A DNA stretch of 64,000 nt from Brachynemurus nebulosus (GCA_035578155.1 JAPWDM010000016.1:10660608-10724607), one strand, 5' to 3'; counted from the first letter of the stretch, positions 1-30,133 are shown. Translations and numbers: made by a program. Notes: generated by a model not told the origin, from the letters alone.

Positions 1-1718
1 TGTCAAATAATGACTTTTCAGAATAATAATTTTTTTATTTTTCAATGAATTAAAACTGAAATTCTAATTCCTTATTGTATTTAGTTATCATTTTTATATG
101 ACAATTTAATCTATTTAATAATTTTAATTGTCGATGGAAAAAATAATAATCGTTTAATTTTTCGTTATAAAATTAATTAAAATGGCAGCCATATTGAGCT
201 AATATCTTTTTAAATTACATAAAATCCTAATCGTTTGCAAGCACTTGAGTACGAAATTTAAAAGTGTCGTTTTTAAAACGTAATTTCAAAATTATGAGAT
301 AAAACAATGAAAATTTGAGCGTTACTTTTGAATTATAAACAAATTTTTGAAAAATTTTTAAAGATACGTTTCCATTTAAAAAACTATAAGTTTGCATCAT
401 AGTTTGAAAATAATAAGAGCTATAAAGCTCCTGATTATAGCAATCGGTTACCCCAATCGATATCTACAACTCTTATTTGAACAATTTTTCGATTAAATCA
501 ACGGTTTGGTTGTAATAAAAATGGCAACTCTCAAAAAACTTAGCCTGTATATGTAATATATTAGTTTCTTGAGTCTCTTCCTTGGAAAGTTCAGTTTTGT
601 CCTCGAAAAGTGGTGGCATACAAATATTTGTTTATTTCCCACTTTCGTCTAAAATTATTTTTATTTTTAACTATTTTTAAATCGCCTAGAAATTTGTAAA
701 TTTATTTTAAATCGCCTAGAAATTTGTAAATTTACATTTGTTGTTTCTTCCTGTATTTCTACATTAAATTTGAGAACACAATTATCGTAACTCATATCGA
801 AAATTTGTTAGTACCAAACTTATTGAGAGCAGTAGTTTCGTTACGATCTTACAAAACTATATCTAATAGGGTTTATGTCCTTCGTTAAAGTTGTGTTTTA
901 TAAATTTTAAATAAAATAACATTGAGATTTGTCAAATAGGCAGAGCCTAGGAAAAATGGCTAACGAAAAAGTGCATTAATATTAGTTTTGTATATAGTAA
1001 TCAGTACTGTATTAATAAAAAATGGTAAATAGTAGAACAATTTGGATGTGGATTCACACAAATCCGAAGGAAAGATATTTTGTTGAAGAAAAGAAAATTT
1101 TACATTTGTAAAGCACTTAAAATATGGTAAAAATAAAAGAATGCACGAAAGAGTTAATGAATATTGCAATTTACACATTTACAGTATACAAACGTCAAAT
1201 TTAAATGGTAAACGTCATGAAACAAGTGGAGAATTGTAAATGAATGGAAAAATCGAATCAATTGTATGTACATGCAGATCTACAAGATTTAACTCAGAAA
1301 TAACATTTCGGCAAATGCATTTTAAAAATAGTATGATTTTTCAATACCAGATGTCCTACCGTCATTCGACAAATCCCAATAGAAATTAGACACAATTCGA
1401 CTAAATTAATTTTTTACCACCAGTTAGTGTAGCTACACTAAATCTGATTTTTAACAGAACAAGCTCTGCGACCACTTTTATTACCCCCACTCTGTGTCTG
1501 CCCCCGGCCCATAGTTTGAATCAGTGTAGTACGCTAATTATAGTGTAATCTGGTATGCCGTAGTTACTCTATTACTCATAATATAGATTGGTATGCTTAT
1601 TTGTAGTTGTAATTTGTAGTAATTTTACTCACAGTAAGCGTCGCAAACACGTATCGTGGCAGACACGACAACATTGTTTAATGAACTTCTTTAAAAGTTT
1701 TTTAACTTGCAATGTTAT
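1..1718. other. Intronic AT-rich sequence without gene
   Basis: No coding signal is seen. A small tandem duplication of about 30 bp lies at 676-734 (two copies of a unit with TCGCCTAGAAATTTG). Bases 410-548 are repeated in inverted form at 61011-61130. Confidence 0.55.
410..548 (-). repeat. Dispersed repeat, inverted copy at 61011-61130
   Basis: The stretch containing ATCAACGGTTTGGTTGTAAT matches the reverse complement of 61011-61130 with few differences over about 120 bases. Neither copy has clear termini or a coding frame. Confidence 0.75.
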
Positions 1719-1965
1719 GGTACGAGTCGACTTGATACAATTGTAGCGCTAAAAATCGTTTGTTGTGCTACAAATGTTGCAGTTGTGTGTCAACTTAAAC
1801 ACGTATTGCGAGCTACGTTTGTAATCTGCAACATGGTATCGAGAATTCGTGATACAATTAGTTGCAATGTGTTGCACCAAGCATGTACACTAGCTGCATC
1901 ATTTGTATCTCGATAAATTTATTTATTTTTTTACTGAACGTTGCTTAATTTTGTGTTGATATTTT

Positions 1966-2151
1966 GGGCATGTTTCGAAATATAATCCAGCATACTGGCC
2001 AGTGCTGATGACGTCATGTATTCGACGCCATATTGTTAGTGGTGTCTCACCATGTTGTACTGGTGTGACAAGGAACGAATCAACTGTATGGCGTCGATTC
2101 TTGACGTCATTGATACTGACCAGTATGCTGGATGTATTTCGGAACGTATCC
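1966..2151. mobile_element. Nested MITE of about 186 bp
   Basis: Two arms of about 70 bp are inverted copies containing ATCCAGCATACTGG and TGACGTCA. The outer ends are GGGCATGTTTCGAAATAT and, reversed, GGATACGTTCCGAAATAC. An open frame over this stretch is just the arm sequence and is not called as a gene. Confidence 0.65.
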
Positions 2152-2309
2152 ATAATGTGTGTTGATCAGTGACAAAAACGTCAAAAATAAAATTGTGGCT
2201 GCTTTCGTTGTTGTCGTGAATTTAAAAAGAAAATATGCCAATCAAAAAAAATATGAGTACGAAATTGGATCGCGAAAAGAAACATTAACAAGAGCCTTAT
2301 AATTAATTG

Positions 2310-2444
2310 ATGACTGAATTACGAAATGGAGATCCTGATTTATATGAAAAATTTTTATACATGTCCGCAGCAGATTTCAATTATGTATTTATTTATGTTA
2401 ACTTTAGGCTAATTTCGGAAAAGATAAAAAACAGGATATACAAA
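2310..2444 (+). pseudogene. Fragment resembling PIF/Harbinger transposase N-terminal region
   Basis: One frame reads 45 codons, including ELRNGDPDLYEKFLYMS followed by AADFNYV. This is the pattern of the region before the DDE domain in Harbinger transposases (an 'ELR..DP..Y..F.RMS...F..L' pattern). No start and no DDE core is seen, so it is a relic. The assignment is by motif memory and could be checked by a profile search. Confidence 0.5.
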
Positions 2445-3478
2445 TGAAGAAAGCGTACATATTTTTAAAAAAATTTTATTACCCTAACTTTTTTTATCAG
2501 TTGATCGAAATACCGGCATTTGCTTTAAAATTTGGTCACCCAAAATACTTGAACTTTTTATTAAAAAACTTCTTGAAAATAATTGTATGAATATGCCGTA
2601 TGTTTTTTTTAAGTAGAATTTATAGTTACTGAATTATTATTTAAACTGATCATATGCACTACTAGCGTTGTACGTGACCTTCGTGTCAACCATCAATTTC
2701 AAAAAAGATGAAAAAATAAATGCATTGTATCTTTACAATATATATGTATGTATACGTACCGTATACACTGTTGTATCGTACGAAACAAAAGTAGTTTGTT
2801 TTGCACGATACATGCCGCGCAGCAGAGAGGAACCTGTGTACATTAAACGTTGCATTGCATCAACATTTGTATCGGTACATGTTACTTCTGTTGCATGGCA
2901 TGTTTCATGGCTGTGTCCACAGGAGCAAGTAAGTTAGGCTGCAGTGTAGCGCTACAATTGTATCAAGTGGACTCGTACCATTTGTGGTCTGTTTGGATCA
3001 AATCTTGCAAAAAAAATTTAGGTAAGTTCTAATTAAGCTACAGGTTTCAAATTTTGCATACGTGTATAATTTTGATCACAATCTAATACTGTAAAATTAG
3101 TTTTGCGCTCAATTTTCGAAAAACTAGAATTGTTGATTTTTAGTCTTATGCAACTTTTTTGACATTTCAAACTGTCAAATATTGTCCATTGATTATACAT
3201 TGCAATTTTTAGTTTCGATAGTTATATTTGATTAAGGTAAAATAACCGATTAAAATTTACTTTTTTAATTAATTGTAATCCGACTGAAAAGTATAAAATA
3301 AATTTCAGTAAATTTTTTTTTAAATTTAGCTTTTATTTAAAAATGGGTAGAATGGTATAAAATAACTTTTGAGTGAAGTTTGAAGCAATATGCAACATAA
3401 TAAATAAAAGTTTGAAGCGTCTAATTAAGTTTGATAATTATTGAGAAGTAAAAATAGAAAACATTTACATGTACTTAC

Positions 3479-19935
<16,457 letters not shown>

Positions 19936-21085
19936 TTTTTCTGATACGTCGTTATTATATCTTTTCGTTTTTAATCACAATGTTGCATTTAATGGATTTG
20001 TTATTATTGTCGCATCACAGTAAAAACAGTTTTTAAAATTATAACTTTTCATTATAGTAAGTTTTACAATTTTTTATTTTTATTTTAAAACTCTTGCGAA
20101 AGTTCGATCTGAACTCATGTCGTTTATGATAAAAATTCTTAATATCTAAAAATCCTATTTTTATCAAAAAGAAATCTTTTTGTTAAGTAAGAATGAAACA
20201 AGTTCACATATTTAAATTAAAATAAAACGAAATAAGACAAAAAAAAAACTTATATTGCGTTCAGCAACGCAAAATTCCTTTGTCTACATTAAATTATTAG
20301 AAACTGCAATTTTAGCAAAATTTAATCGATCTACGTCAAACAGATCTTTGAGAAAGAAGCTGTAATTAATATGGGTTGATTCCGTTTTTATTGACTAAAG
20401 TACATACTCTAGTGGTCAGTGACACGAGAAGATTTCTAGAATACGTTAATACATACATGTATATTAATTAATAAAAAAAAATCCTGAGGTGCATGCAAAT
20501 TCTATCATAAATTGGAGTGAACGAGCAAAAAAATTTGAAGACCGTTGCTCTAACATCACTCAATTGTTATTTATACAGCATGAATAACTTGAAAATTATT
20601 ATTTTTATACTAAACTTGTAGATACTGCTAACGGCTTAGAATTGTAGCTAATGGTGAGGGCAACCAGTAAAAAAATTAAACTCATTTTTTAAAAACTATT
20701 AAACACGGACTTACATTAGGGATATTATTGATATGAGATTTTGGATTTAGGCACGTATATTTTAAAATATTTCCTTCAGTTTCGGTAAAAGATACATTTT
20801 TAGTGAACTATAACAAAATCTTGTTTCGATTTAAATCCCCTTTTAGAAGTTGTTTATAATTATTCAAAGCTTTTATTTCGGAGACAATTTTAAATATTTT
20901 TTAATTCTTGATATCCGTTAGTTTCGTTTACGGCTACGAATATCCTTAATGTAGGGCCTTAATTAATGTCCTCAATCCTTAATTCACGAAGTTTACTCGC
21001 AGATTATTCATCCTATATGAAATATTATTTTAGAAAGTAATAAATTATATTCTAAAATATTGTTTTAACTCGCCACGTTACATAA
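19936..21085. other. Upstream region of the cytospin-like gene; no feature recognised
   Basis: The promoter and 5' UTR of the minus-strand gene should lie here or further right. No CpG-like island, TATA box or coding frame stands out. Confidence 0.4.
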
Positions 21086-21129
21086 CAAAAAATACCCCTG
21101 TCGCAGCATCTGCATAACATAGCGAATTT

Positions 21130-22720
21130 CCAAATATTGGGCATTGGTGGATCTCATCTAAGACCTGTACCCATTTAAAATAATTCAGCTTTCTAAGAGT
21201 GAAAAGATTTTCAAAATCAATTGAGTAGTTAATTTTTGGCGCTTTTTCGCATAAGGCGCTTGGCGCATATATCCATTTAAAATAGTTTAACTTTCTGATG
21301 GTGAAAAAATGTTCAAAATCGATTGGGTAGTTCATATTTATACCCATCTAAAATAATTTAGCTTTCTAAGAGTAAAAGAATTTTCAGAATCGGCTGGGTA
21401 ATTTATTTTTGGTATATTTGGGACCCAAGACCCCGAACGGACTTTGTACAACATAGTGCTATCCACCTAAAATAAGTTAGTTCTCTAGCAATGAGAAAAT
21501 TTTGAGAATGGGTCCTATATATATATATAGGATATTTTATCTTTCTAACAGTAAAATCTAACAGTAAAAGTATTTTTAAAACCCGTTGTGTAGTTTTCTA
21601 TGCCGCATTTGCATCCATAGGACAGTTGTGGATCTCAGATAACATACTGTACTTATCTAAAATAGTTTACCTCTGCAATACTGAAAAAATTTTCAAAATC
21701 GGTCAGTTATTTTATTTTTGACACTTCTGGGTCCCATGGACTCTGTCGGACCTTACATAAGGTAATCTATATCTATCTAAAATAGTTTAGCTCTCTAACA
21801 GCGAAAAAATTTTTAAAATCGGTAGGTTAGTTTATTTTTGGCGCTTAAAAGATCCGAGGACTCTGGCCGACCTCATACAACATATAAGCTAAATCCATCT
21901 AAAATAGTTTACCTCTGTAATAGTGAAAAAATTTTCAAAATCAGTCGGTTATTGTATTTTTGACACTTTTAGATTCAATGGACCCTAGCGGACCTTACAT
22001 AAGCTAATCTATATCTATCTAAAATAGTTTAGCTCTCTAACAGTGAAAAAATTTCCAAAATCGGTCGGTTAGTTTATTGTTGATACTTTTGGGTCCAATG
22101 GACCCTGGCGGACCTTACATTACGTATTCTATATCTACCTAAAATAGCTTAGCTCTTTGACAATGAATAAATTTTCAAAATCGGTGGCTTATTTTATTTT
22201 TGACACTTCTAGATCCAGTGGACCTTAGCGGACCTTGCATAAGGTAATCTATATCTTTCTAAAATAGTTTAGCTCTCTAACAGTAAAAAAATTTTTAAAA
22301 TCGGTCGGTTAATTTATTTTTGATACTTTTGGGTCCCATAGACCCTGGCGGACCTTATTTTACGTAATCTATATCTATCTAAAATAGCTTAGATCTTTGA
22401 CAGTGAAAAAATTTTCAGAACTGGTCGGCTAGTTTATTTTTTACAATTATGGGATCAATGGACCCTAGCGGGTCATATAACTTATGACAGTCCGTGAGGG
22501 TCTTGCGGACATCATTTAATAATTTAACTAATTCAAATATTTTAGCTTACTAACGGTGAAAAATTTTTTAAAATCGATTGAGTAGTTAATTTTTGGGATT
22601 TTTAGGTCCCCAATAGCCTAACGGATCTCATATAAGACACCTTAAGTCCATTTAAAATTGTTTAGCTTTCTAATATTAATGAATAATAGTGAAAAAATTT
22701 TCAAAATCGATCCAGTTCTT
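21130..22720 (+). repeat. Tandem satellite array, left arm, about 13 monomers
   Basis: The monomer is 118-120 bp, for example starts near 22004, 22125, 22244 and 22362. Conserved blocks are CTAAAATAGTTTAGCTCT, GTGAAAAAATTTTCAAAATC and GGACCCTGGCGGACCTTA. Monomers near the terminus and the inner edge are most divergent. No coding frame spans it. Confidence 0.92.
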
Positions 22721-23107
22721 TAGAATTTTTTTCCTGGCATATAAACATTATTATTGTTATTTTTCTATAATATTTAATAATATTATATCATGAAATTACC
22801 TTCATTATCTTGTTCCTTTAAAATTCAATAAAAAAAAAAATCTTCATTACATATGCTTAAAATATCTGGTTAATTTTAATTTTAAAAAATGAGACAGAGA
22901 TATGGTATTTATAATACACAGATTTTGAATAACTACCGTTTGCTTCACGTAAAAAAAATGAAATTTTTCTCTATTTGATAAGGAACTGAGACAGAAATAT
23001 AAATTACTGATTACAATGACAAAGAGAGCAAAATAAGGCAAAAGTGAAAAATTACGATTTTCTCGAAAACTACTTAACATAGAAAGAAAATTATAAGAAC
23101 ATTTTCT

Positions 23108-23290
23108 TCATAATTTTTTTTCCTTTTCAACGATGTAAAAATCGAACTGTCTTATGATAGGATCGAATGATAAAAAATGGCCAGAAAACCTACTTCTGGG
23201 CATCCGTCGTGTCTGGCTAACGAACAGGCCAAGCCAATTAAGAATCCAGTTCGTACACAAAGTTTCATAAGCATTAGAGTTATCGCGCGG

Positions 23291-23368
<78 letters not shown>

Positions 23369-23483
23369 TTTAGTGAATATCATTTTCGTATTCTAGGGAC
23401 CTCAAAACATATTTCTGTTATAGTCTCGGCTTCAGCTTGCGTCATGCGAACGGCTGTAATAGCTGAATTTCGAATTTTCGAAA
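23108..23483 (-). mobile_element. (TA)n-core module, left arm copy
   Basis: Reverse orientation: right half (GGGCATCCGTCGTGTCTGGC), (AT)n at 23295-23365, then left half (CTAGGGACCTCAAAACATAT). It is the inverted partner of 32797-33130 in the right arm. Confidence 0.8.
23295..23365. repeat. (AT)n microsatellite, 71 bp
   Basis: A pure tract inside the module copy. Confidence 0.97.
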
Positions 23484-25249
23484 TTCTCTAAAAACAAAAA
23501 AAAAAAACAAAAAATGCAAAATTTAAAAAAAAAAAACGATATGATTTTCAATTTTTATTGCAATCTAATTTTTATGTTAAAATAAATTATCCCCAAAGAA
23601 AGTATATAAAAAGTACTATGTATAATAAATATAAAAAGATTAATTTTAAATCAGCTATGAAATCAGATCATGGGCAAATCACCACAAAATACTAATATAG
23701 TATTATTATTATAAATAGAAATATTATATAATTTTAATAAACTAATGTAATAACTTCAACAATGATGGAATAATATTTTAAAATTTCTATTTTGTATTTC
23801 ATTAAATTTCTTTCCAAATTCATAATAAGCAGGCAGAATGTTAATAGTTCATTCACTAGTGGTTAATTCATAAATCATACTAATAATAAATGGGGCGATT
23901 AAAGATTCAAACTATCGAAGGACTCTAATAAAATTAAAATATCGCAATACTTGGCTCGGTCATCTTTTAAATTTTTTCTGTTTTGCCTTTCGAGGTACAA
24001 ACAAAATAAAGAGCAGTATAAACGGGTACAAACGAAATAAAAAAAAAAAAAAATACAAACTATTATTTTAAATTTTCGAAATCCGGACGCTATGTTTACG
24101 CTGGTATACTGAAATAGCATACTGAAACAATATTTAAAGTATAGGTAATTACTTTATCTAATTTCACTGCTAAAATAATTTTATTACTGAACGCGTTTTC
24201 AGTCTGTTTCTGTTGACTATCTTTTCTACTTATAGTAAATTCATAAAATATGATTATTAATAATTTTATCTATAATAACAATTTTTTTGTATAACAAATT
24301 TTTCTAAATCATTAATAATCATAATTTTACTCATAATGAAGATAAATCAAGTCGTCGTGGTGTAGTATATTAACATCCACTGGTGTAACATTTCAACTAG
24401 TGATGATGAATAATTAATCGATTAATCGGTTGAGTCGACTAATTTTTTTTTATATTTCGTCAATTTTACCTTTACCTTCCTTTGAATGACTAAAACGATT
24501 AATTTTTATTTAAATGACAAAAAACAATTAATTTATTAATTTTTCTGTATTATTTATTGGACTTCAAAAAACAAAAACTAACGAAAAAAAAACGAAAATA
24601 TAGATTCAGAGGATTATTTAAGAGTATAGTGAACTTTCTTTTACGAAGAAAATAAAAAAAAAAAAAATGTTTTCATCAACGATATTTTCCATACGGAAGA
24701 ATAACTGTAGTAGAAATTAAGTAATTTCCGCTCTCGATCCGCATGATAGAAAACTATTCGCACGAAAATAAACAAATAAGATGCTTTCAGTGGATGAAAA
24801 ATCACTGTTTCACAGTTGTATGAATCGTTCATTCGCTTTTCTGTCTTATACTCATAATAATAAGTACATATTACATAATTGAAGAGGTGGATTCCAAAAC
24901 GCGCTAAGTCACTTTTTGCAATTTTTCAGGAAATATAAAAAACTATCTAGGTGGGCAAATGTAGTAATCTGTTTAAATTATTTTCAAGTTCTTAGATAAT
25001 AATTATTATTGATGTTATTTATTTGTTCTTATTTATAGATATAATTTTCAATAGATTATACTGAAAAAAAGAACCTTTAAAAAGTTGGGTTGAGTTGGTT
25101 AAAATAAACCTAGTTTGTTTAAATACAGATATATTTTATTCAAGAAACATTTTAAACAGTGCATTATTAGCTATTACATGTGTTTGACATAACAGAAAAT
25201 CTGTCTACAAGCAAATTTGGAAAAAAATAACAGCTATTATTGGATTATT
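23484..25249. other. Interior of giant element, AT-rich, no feature
   Basis: Homopolymer runs and very AT-rich sequence. No gene, no repeat boundary seen. Confidence 0.45.
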
Positions 25250-25640
25250 GGATTATTTCCGATTTTTTGAATTTTCTTACTTTCGTCAAATAAAAAATGC
25301 TGTTAGTATTCTAAATGGTGAAAAATGTAATTTTTGACCAATTATATTCATTCAAATGTGCATAATTTAATGTAATTTAGTTGCAAAATTTTATTGAAAT
25401 AAGTACGGTCCTGACCTGTCCGAAGAAACCCGGTACCTACTGATTAGATTTCTACCGGGTTTCTTCGGACAGGTCAGGACCATACTTATTTCAATAAAAT
25501 TTTGCAACTAAATTAAATTAAATTATGCACATTTGAATGAATATAATTAGTCAAAAATTACATTTTTCACCATTTGGAATACTAACAGCATTTTTTATTT
25601 GACGAAAGTAAGAAAATTCAAAAAATCGGAAAAAAATATT
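25250..25640. mobile_element. Palindromic element, about 390 bp
   Basis: Arms 25255-25425 and 25455-25635 are nearly perfect inverted copies (GGTCCTGACCTGTCCGAAGA against its complement), with a loop of about 25 bp. A diverged extra piece (ATCCGATACCTGCC) is at about 25717. Confidence 0.85.
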
Positions 25641-25901
25641 GATTTGTATTTTAGTCACATTTAGTGCAATATGTATACCTGCATATGCTAAAGACGAAAC
25701 TGTCTGATCCGAAAGAAATCCGATACCTGCCAATCAGGTATAAAAAAAAATTGATTTGTTTATACAAAACAAAAATTATGAATTTATATTTTATGAGAAA
25801 ACATTTAGAGAAGCGAGCGTAGGCTTGCAATATTTTATGAGGAGATAATCAGTAAAAGAAAAATGTTACACAATAGTCAATATGTACTTTTTAATTAGAT
25901 T

Positions 25902-26595
25902 TTAAGGATGTTTGGGAAGTACAATCGGAGATAAAAGTACATGAAATTAGAAATTCGTGAATAATTGCGTTGTATAACAAACTATGAGGTAAATAAATAG
26001 TTATCTTTGTTAAATAATACCTATCACTACAACTGATTGTACAATACATCAAACTATAGCTCTCAGCTGACTACAAGAGCTGAGTACATTCTAAGGATTT
26101 TTCGGAGAATTTCAAAATGCTACGAGACGATTGAAAATTTAGTAGAATGTTCCTCATTAAATACCAAGGCCCGTGTGAAAATTTCAAACCGATTCACTAA
26201 GTCGTTAAAAAGTTATTAAAAAAAAAAAACTAATTTTACACGTACTCTTATGGAAATTCGAAAACAGAACAGATTAAATAACTTTTTAACGGCTTAGTGA
26301 ATCGGTTTGAAATTTTCACAGGGGCCTTAGTATTTAATGAGGAACATTCTACTAAATTTTCAATCGTCTCGTAGCATTTTGAAATTCCTCCGAAAAATCC
26401 TCAAAATGTACTCAGCTCTTGTAGTCAGCTGAGAGCTATAGTTTGATGTATTGTACAATCAGTTGTAGTGATAGCTATTATTTAACAAAGATAACTATTT
26501 ATTTACCTCATAGTTTGTTATACAACGTAATTATTCACGAATTTCTAATTTCATGTACTTTTATCTCCGATTGTACCTCCCAAACATCCTTAAAT
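25902..26595. mobile_element. Near-perfect palindrome, 690 bp, TTAA-flanked
   Basis: The ends read TTAAGGATGTTTGGGA on both strands; the arms run over 310 bp each to an A-run near 26220 and share AATCGGAGATAAAAGTACAT and CAAACTATAGCTCTCAGCTG. TTAA at each edge suggests a TTAA-type target duplication. No gene. Confidence 0.85.
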
Positions 26596-27416
26596 AATAA
26601 AATTCAATAAAATAAACTTGTTAACTGCGTACATAAATAGATGATTGTAATGAAAATGATAGGTATATCATTAAATAATTATATATACCTAAGTCCAATA
26701 CTGTTTACAGGTACATTATACGCACATAGAATAATTATATTAATTATCAATATCTATGTATATGCATATATTAAACGTAAACCACTAGAGTTTCGTTACA
26801 ATGTTATAATATAAATAGTAATTTAAATTTTAGTTACATTATTATTTTTAGACCTCCTTACTTGTTTTGACGCTCCTGAAAAATTTTTAATTTTGACAGA
26901 ATCATAAATTATTGAACTCCACTAAAAATTCTGAATCTAGACGTAAAGAAATTTTATATGGACTTTGGTGGGGGAAGAGGGGGAACAGCATTTCCTGGAT
27001 AAGCTGTACCCCTTGTTTCATTCTGCGGAACTATTGAGAAGGATCACTGTATATGCAATTTTACAGTCATTGTAGTTATTAATAAATAACACTTTATAGA
27101 AAGGTTCTTTTGTAATATTTAAGACATAATATTTTCGTTTACTGATTGTTATTAATTTTCTTTATTGTTAGTTATTATATATTACCAAGTGTTTAGTATA
27201 ATAAATATCTTCACTTTTCAAGGTTTTCTTATTTAAACAAAATATTTAACATAATTCCGCATTCCATCATGGCTTTTTAATTTATTTAATAAACAGACAA
27301 AGGGCGTTAAGGGAAAAATTAAACTTAACCTAAATTAAGATCTAATTAATAATTTTATTATCGATACTTTCGTAGTATTTTTAATTTTTTGTTTCGCAAA
27401 TCAATTACGTTAGAAT

Positions 27417-27564
27417 TAATTGGACGGCGTTATGTAATAACATATTAAGCGCCAGAAAGATTAAAGGTAAATAACGGTACATTTTTTTTGCCATTGAGAA
27501 GATATACCGTTATTATCTGAACCAATTTGGCGCTTAATCTGTTATTACATAACGCCGTCCAATT
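27417..27564. mobile_element. Short inverted-repeat MITE, 148 bp
   Basis: The ends TAATTGGACGGCGTTATGTA occur in both orientations, with arms of about 45 bp that also share TTAAGCGCCA-type sequence. Confidence 0.75.
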
Positions 27565-27679
27565 ATATGTATAATAGCTTTCTTTTCCTAAATATTTGAT
27601 AACTAAAGTAAGGTAAAAATTCAAACAGGAACAATCAGATAAAATCCTAAGCGTGAATGGAACTTCCATGCTAAGGGTT

Positions 27680-27919
27680 TCAAATACGATATATGGTATT
27701 AATAGGTAAAGCATAATTTTTTTTTTTTTGCTTACTGTAAATAGAAACAAAAATTAAAAATTTAACACCTTGAAGGTCATTGATGTCATAAGATGTTAAG
27801 TCAAACCTTATAAATTCATACACCACATCGTACAACATCAGCAACTCCATATTAAGTGCATTAGCTGTCAAAATAGTGTACCAGTGGGTCATTTCGTCAG
27901 AATTTTTCATGGCCATCAT
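27680..27919 (-). CDS. Unrecognised open frame, possible exon or relic
   Basis: A frame of about 79 codons in the interior of the giant element has mixed, protein-like composition in its first 55 residues (MTHWYTILTANALNMELL and on) rather than the Phe/Lys/Ile bias of chance frames here. It changes to low-complexity sequence after a possible donor GTGTTA near 27770. No family was recognised. It may be a transposon-borne relic or chance. Confidence 0.2.
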   Translation of the reverse strand: MMAMKNSDEMTHWYTILTANALNMELLMLYDVVYEFIRFDLTSYDINDLQGVKFLIFVSIYSKQKKKNYALPINTIYRI

Positions 27920-28639
27920 CGTGTTAAATTATGATTTTGAGTTTTGAAAAAAATTTTCATAACAAAATATATAGTGTCATAGACAACTAAAAATGGAATT
28001 AAACACTGGCCAAAATAATGTCACTCCCAATCTAGTCTCCAGTTTAGTAAGGCGTTTTTAGTTAATTTTGAAAAATTTATTTACAAACCGTTTGAGACAA
28101 CAATTTGTTAATCTCTCACACACAATCAATAAATATATACCAAATTCTATAAAAATCTAAAATGATGAAGTAAAATTTTAAATAAGTGTTTTGAATTGAC
28201 ATTAAATATAAGATAACAAATTTTTCTAAAAAACACAAAATTTCTATCATTGTAATATTCAAATTTCACCAAAAAAGCAAGTAATATCATAGTTTCTAAA
28301 TCAGAGCGCTGTTTAAGCGTAGATTATATAGATACTAGAAACTATGAATAAATACAATAGGGACATATTATAGCCTATGGGTCTGCATTACAAAGGGATC
28401 CGCAATTTTTTTAATAAGCTTACAAGTCTGAATATTATTTAATTTGTTGATATTTATCAATACTAGCTTCTAATAAAATCAAATAAAATCATTTTCAGTG
28501 GCTCTAAAGCAATCATGCTTTAAGGTTCCGAAGAAAAATCTCGAAACACTCGTAGCTTCATGAAATTTTTTGCATGTACCCTCTACAAGTAGTCTCAATT
28601 AATATATAATAATTTTACAGCAAAAAAAGAATGTGTATC

Positions 28640-28915
28640 GTTTAGAGAGGGCTGTTAAAATAAATATGAGATTTCTGAGACGGTCCAAAAATTTTAGACG
28701 AGTTCGCCAGCTAAACACGTCTGATGCTAGTATCCTCAAAAAATTAGGTTTTTTGCCCGAATTTATCAAAATTCAGAAGTTTCGCGAAATTTCTTTGAAT
28801 AAAAATTCTGAAAGAATAAAAAAAATTACAAAAAATGTAAGCGTTTCCCAAAAAAAAAATTTTTAACTGAAAATTCGCTATGTTATGCACGATGCTGCAA
28901 CAGGGATATCTTTCT
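28640..28915 (+). repeat. Old, diverged half-module with foldback terminus
   Basis: GAGTTCGCCAGCTAAACACG and AATTCGCTATGTTATGCACG resemble the right half-module and the terminus (GATGCTGCAACAGGGATAT), with many substitutions. It shows the association of half-module and terminus is old. Confidence 0.65.
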
Positions 28916-30131
28916 TTTACTACTCACCACTCCAGTGTAAGCGAGTTATTTTGTAATTTCATTTTTTACGATTTATTACTGTAATTTTAAAATAAAAAGA
29001 ACATATGATGAATATGTATGTATAAGCAATTAATTAACCCGCCGTCTGCAATCTAGGTCATTAATGGCACAAATGAAACTATTTACATATCTGAATATTT
29101 CTGAAACATCCAAATGTGTGTGATTAATATCTATTCATAAAAAGTGTTTACAAAGGGTAGGACACCGTCCGTTTCCATTAGTATTTGAAAAACTGTTTAA
29201 TAAAGTTGACGCAGGGTCATCAGTGACCCACACTGCAGACCACGTTGATATTATTTGTAGTAAGAAAAATTTTTATGATCGTTTTCGTAACTTTTTTGAT
29301 ACGTATTATTACAAAATGATACTGTTGTAATTCCATATCTAACATTAGAACATCGTTAAGCAATATAAAGAGATATTCAGATATATAACGTTATTCATTA
29401 CGCAATCATCTGTAGTGTGTTATGACAAGGCCCCAGAAAACGATGCATAAAATGAAGCGAATGAAGACGAACTTTTGATAAAGAAATATATTTGACATTT
29501 AAATTTATCTTTCTTAACATTTTAATGTTCATATAATATCGCAAAAAATACTCAGTATTCACTCGGCCAATTAACTGCACTTTTTTTTTAGCTAATCCAG
29601 GTAATACAATTTTTTCTAAGGGAGCCTATACTGAAACAAAATACCCTATAACAGTTTTTTAAAATATGCTAAAAATCGTATAAAATTACTATTTGGAAAA
29701 AATTTAAATTATTATTTTTTTTTTTAATGGAATAACATTTGTTTGAAAACAGATAAATACATACATAAAATTCCCAAGCCAGTTATCGAATGATTAACTA
29801 AATTAACAAACAACTACGAAACCGTCCGTCAGTTTATTCCGTGATACATAGTAATTTTTTTTTCATAACTATTAAGCAGTCTTAATTAATCTCAATTATC
29901 CTAATAATATTTTTTAAATTATATTAAATAGTAAAATATTTCTTGTAAAATTAAAAATCATAATCTCAAAACGATACGTATGTAAGTATAGCTCGGACCT
30001 TTTTACTTGGCAGTAACTTGCGCATGATACAGATAGATATATTTGAAAATACATTACAAGTAAGAGACAATAACATCTGAAAAATATCTAGGTTTAAATC
30101 ATAACAAAAAAAGACACCTTTTTAACAAACA
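28916..30131. other. AT-rich sequence without recognised feature
   Basis: No gene or defined repeat seen. Confidence 0.45.
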
Positions 30132-30133
30132 TA

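Larger units (their letters stand above)
1719..2979. mobile_element. PIF/Harbinger-like element relic with terminal inverted repeats
   Basis: The ends are inverted repeats: left GGTACGAGTCGACTTGATAC and, on the opposite strand at the right, GGTACGAGTCCACTTGATAC, continuing through ATTGTAGCGCTA. Inside is a transposase-like fragment (2310-2444) and a smaller inverted-repeat insert (1966-2151). No clean target duplication was found. The class is inferred from the fragment. Confidence 0.6.

Noticed and set aside
1707..1916. Cys-rich small open frame
   Set aside because: It overlaps the terminal inverted repeat of the 1719-2979 element; the composition follows from the repeat.
1923..2153. 76-codon minus-strand open frame
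   Set aside because: It is made of the two arms of the 186-bp MITE.
21130..22720. CRISPR-like array
   Set aside because: The repeats are contiguous 118-120-bp monomers that vary throughout, with no short constant repeat alternating with unique spacers, in a eukaryotic genome.
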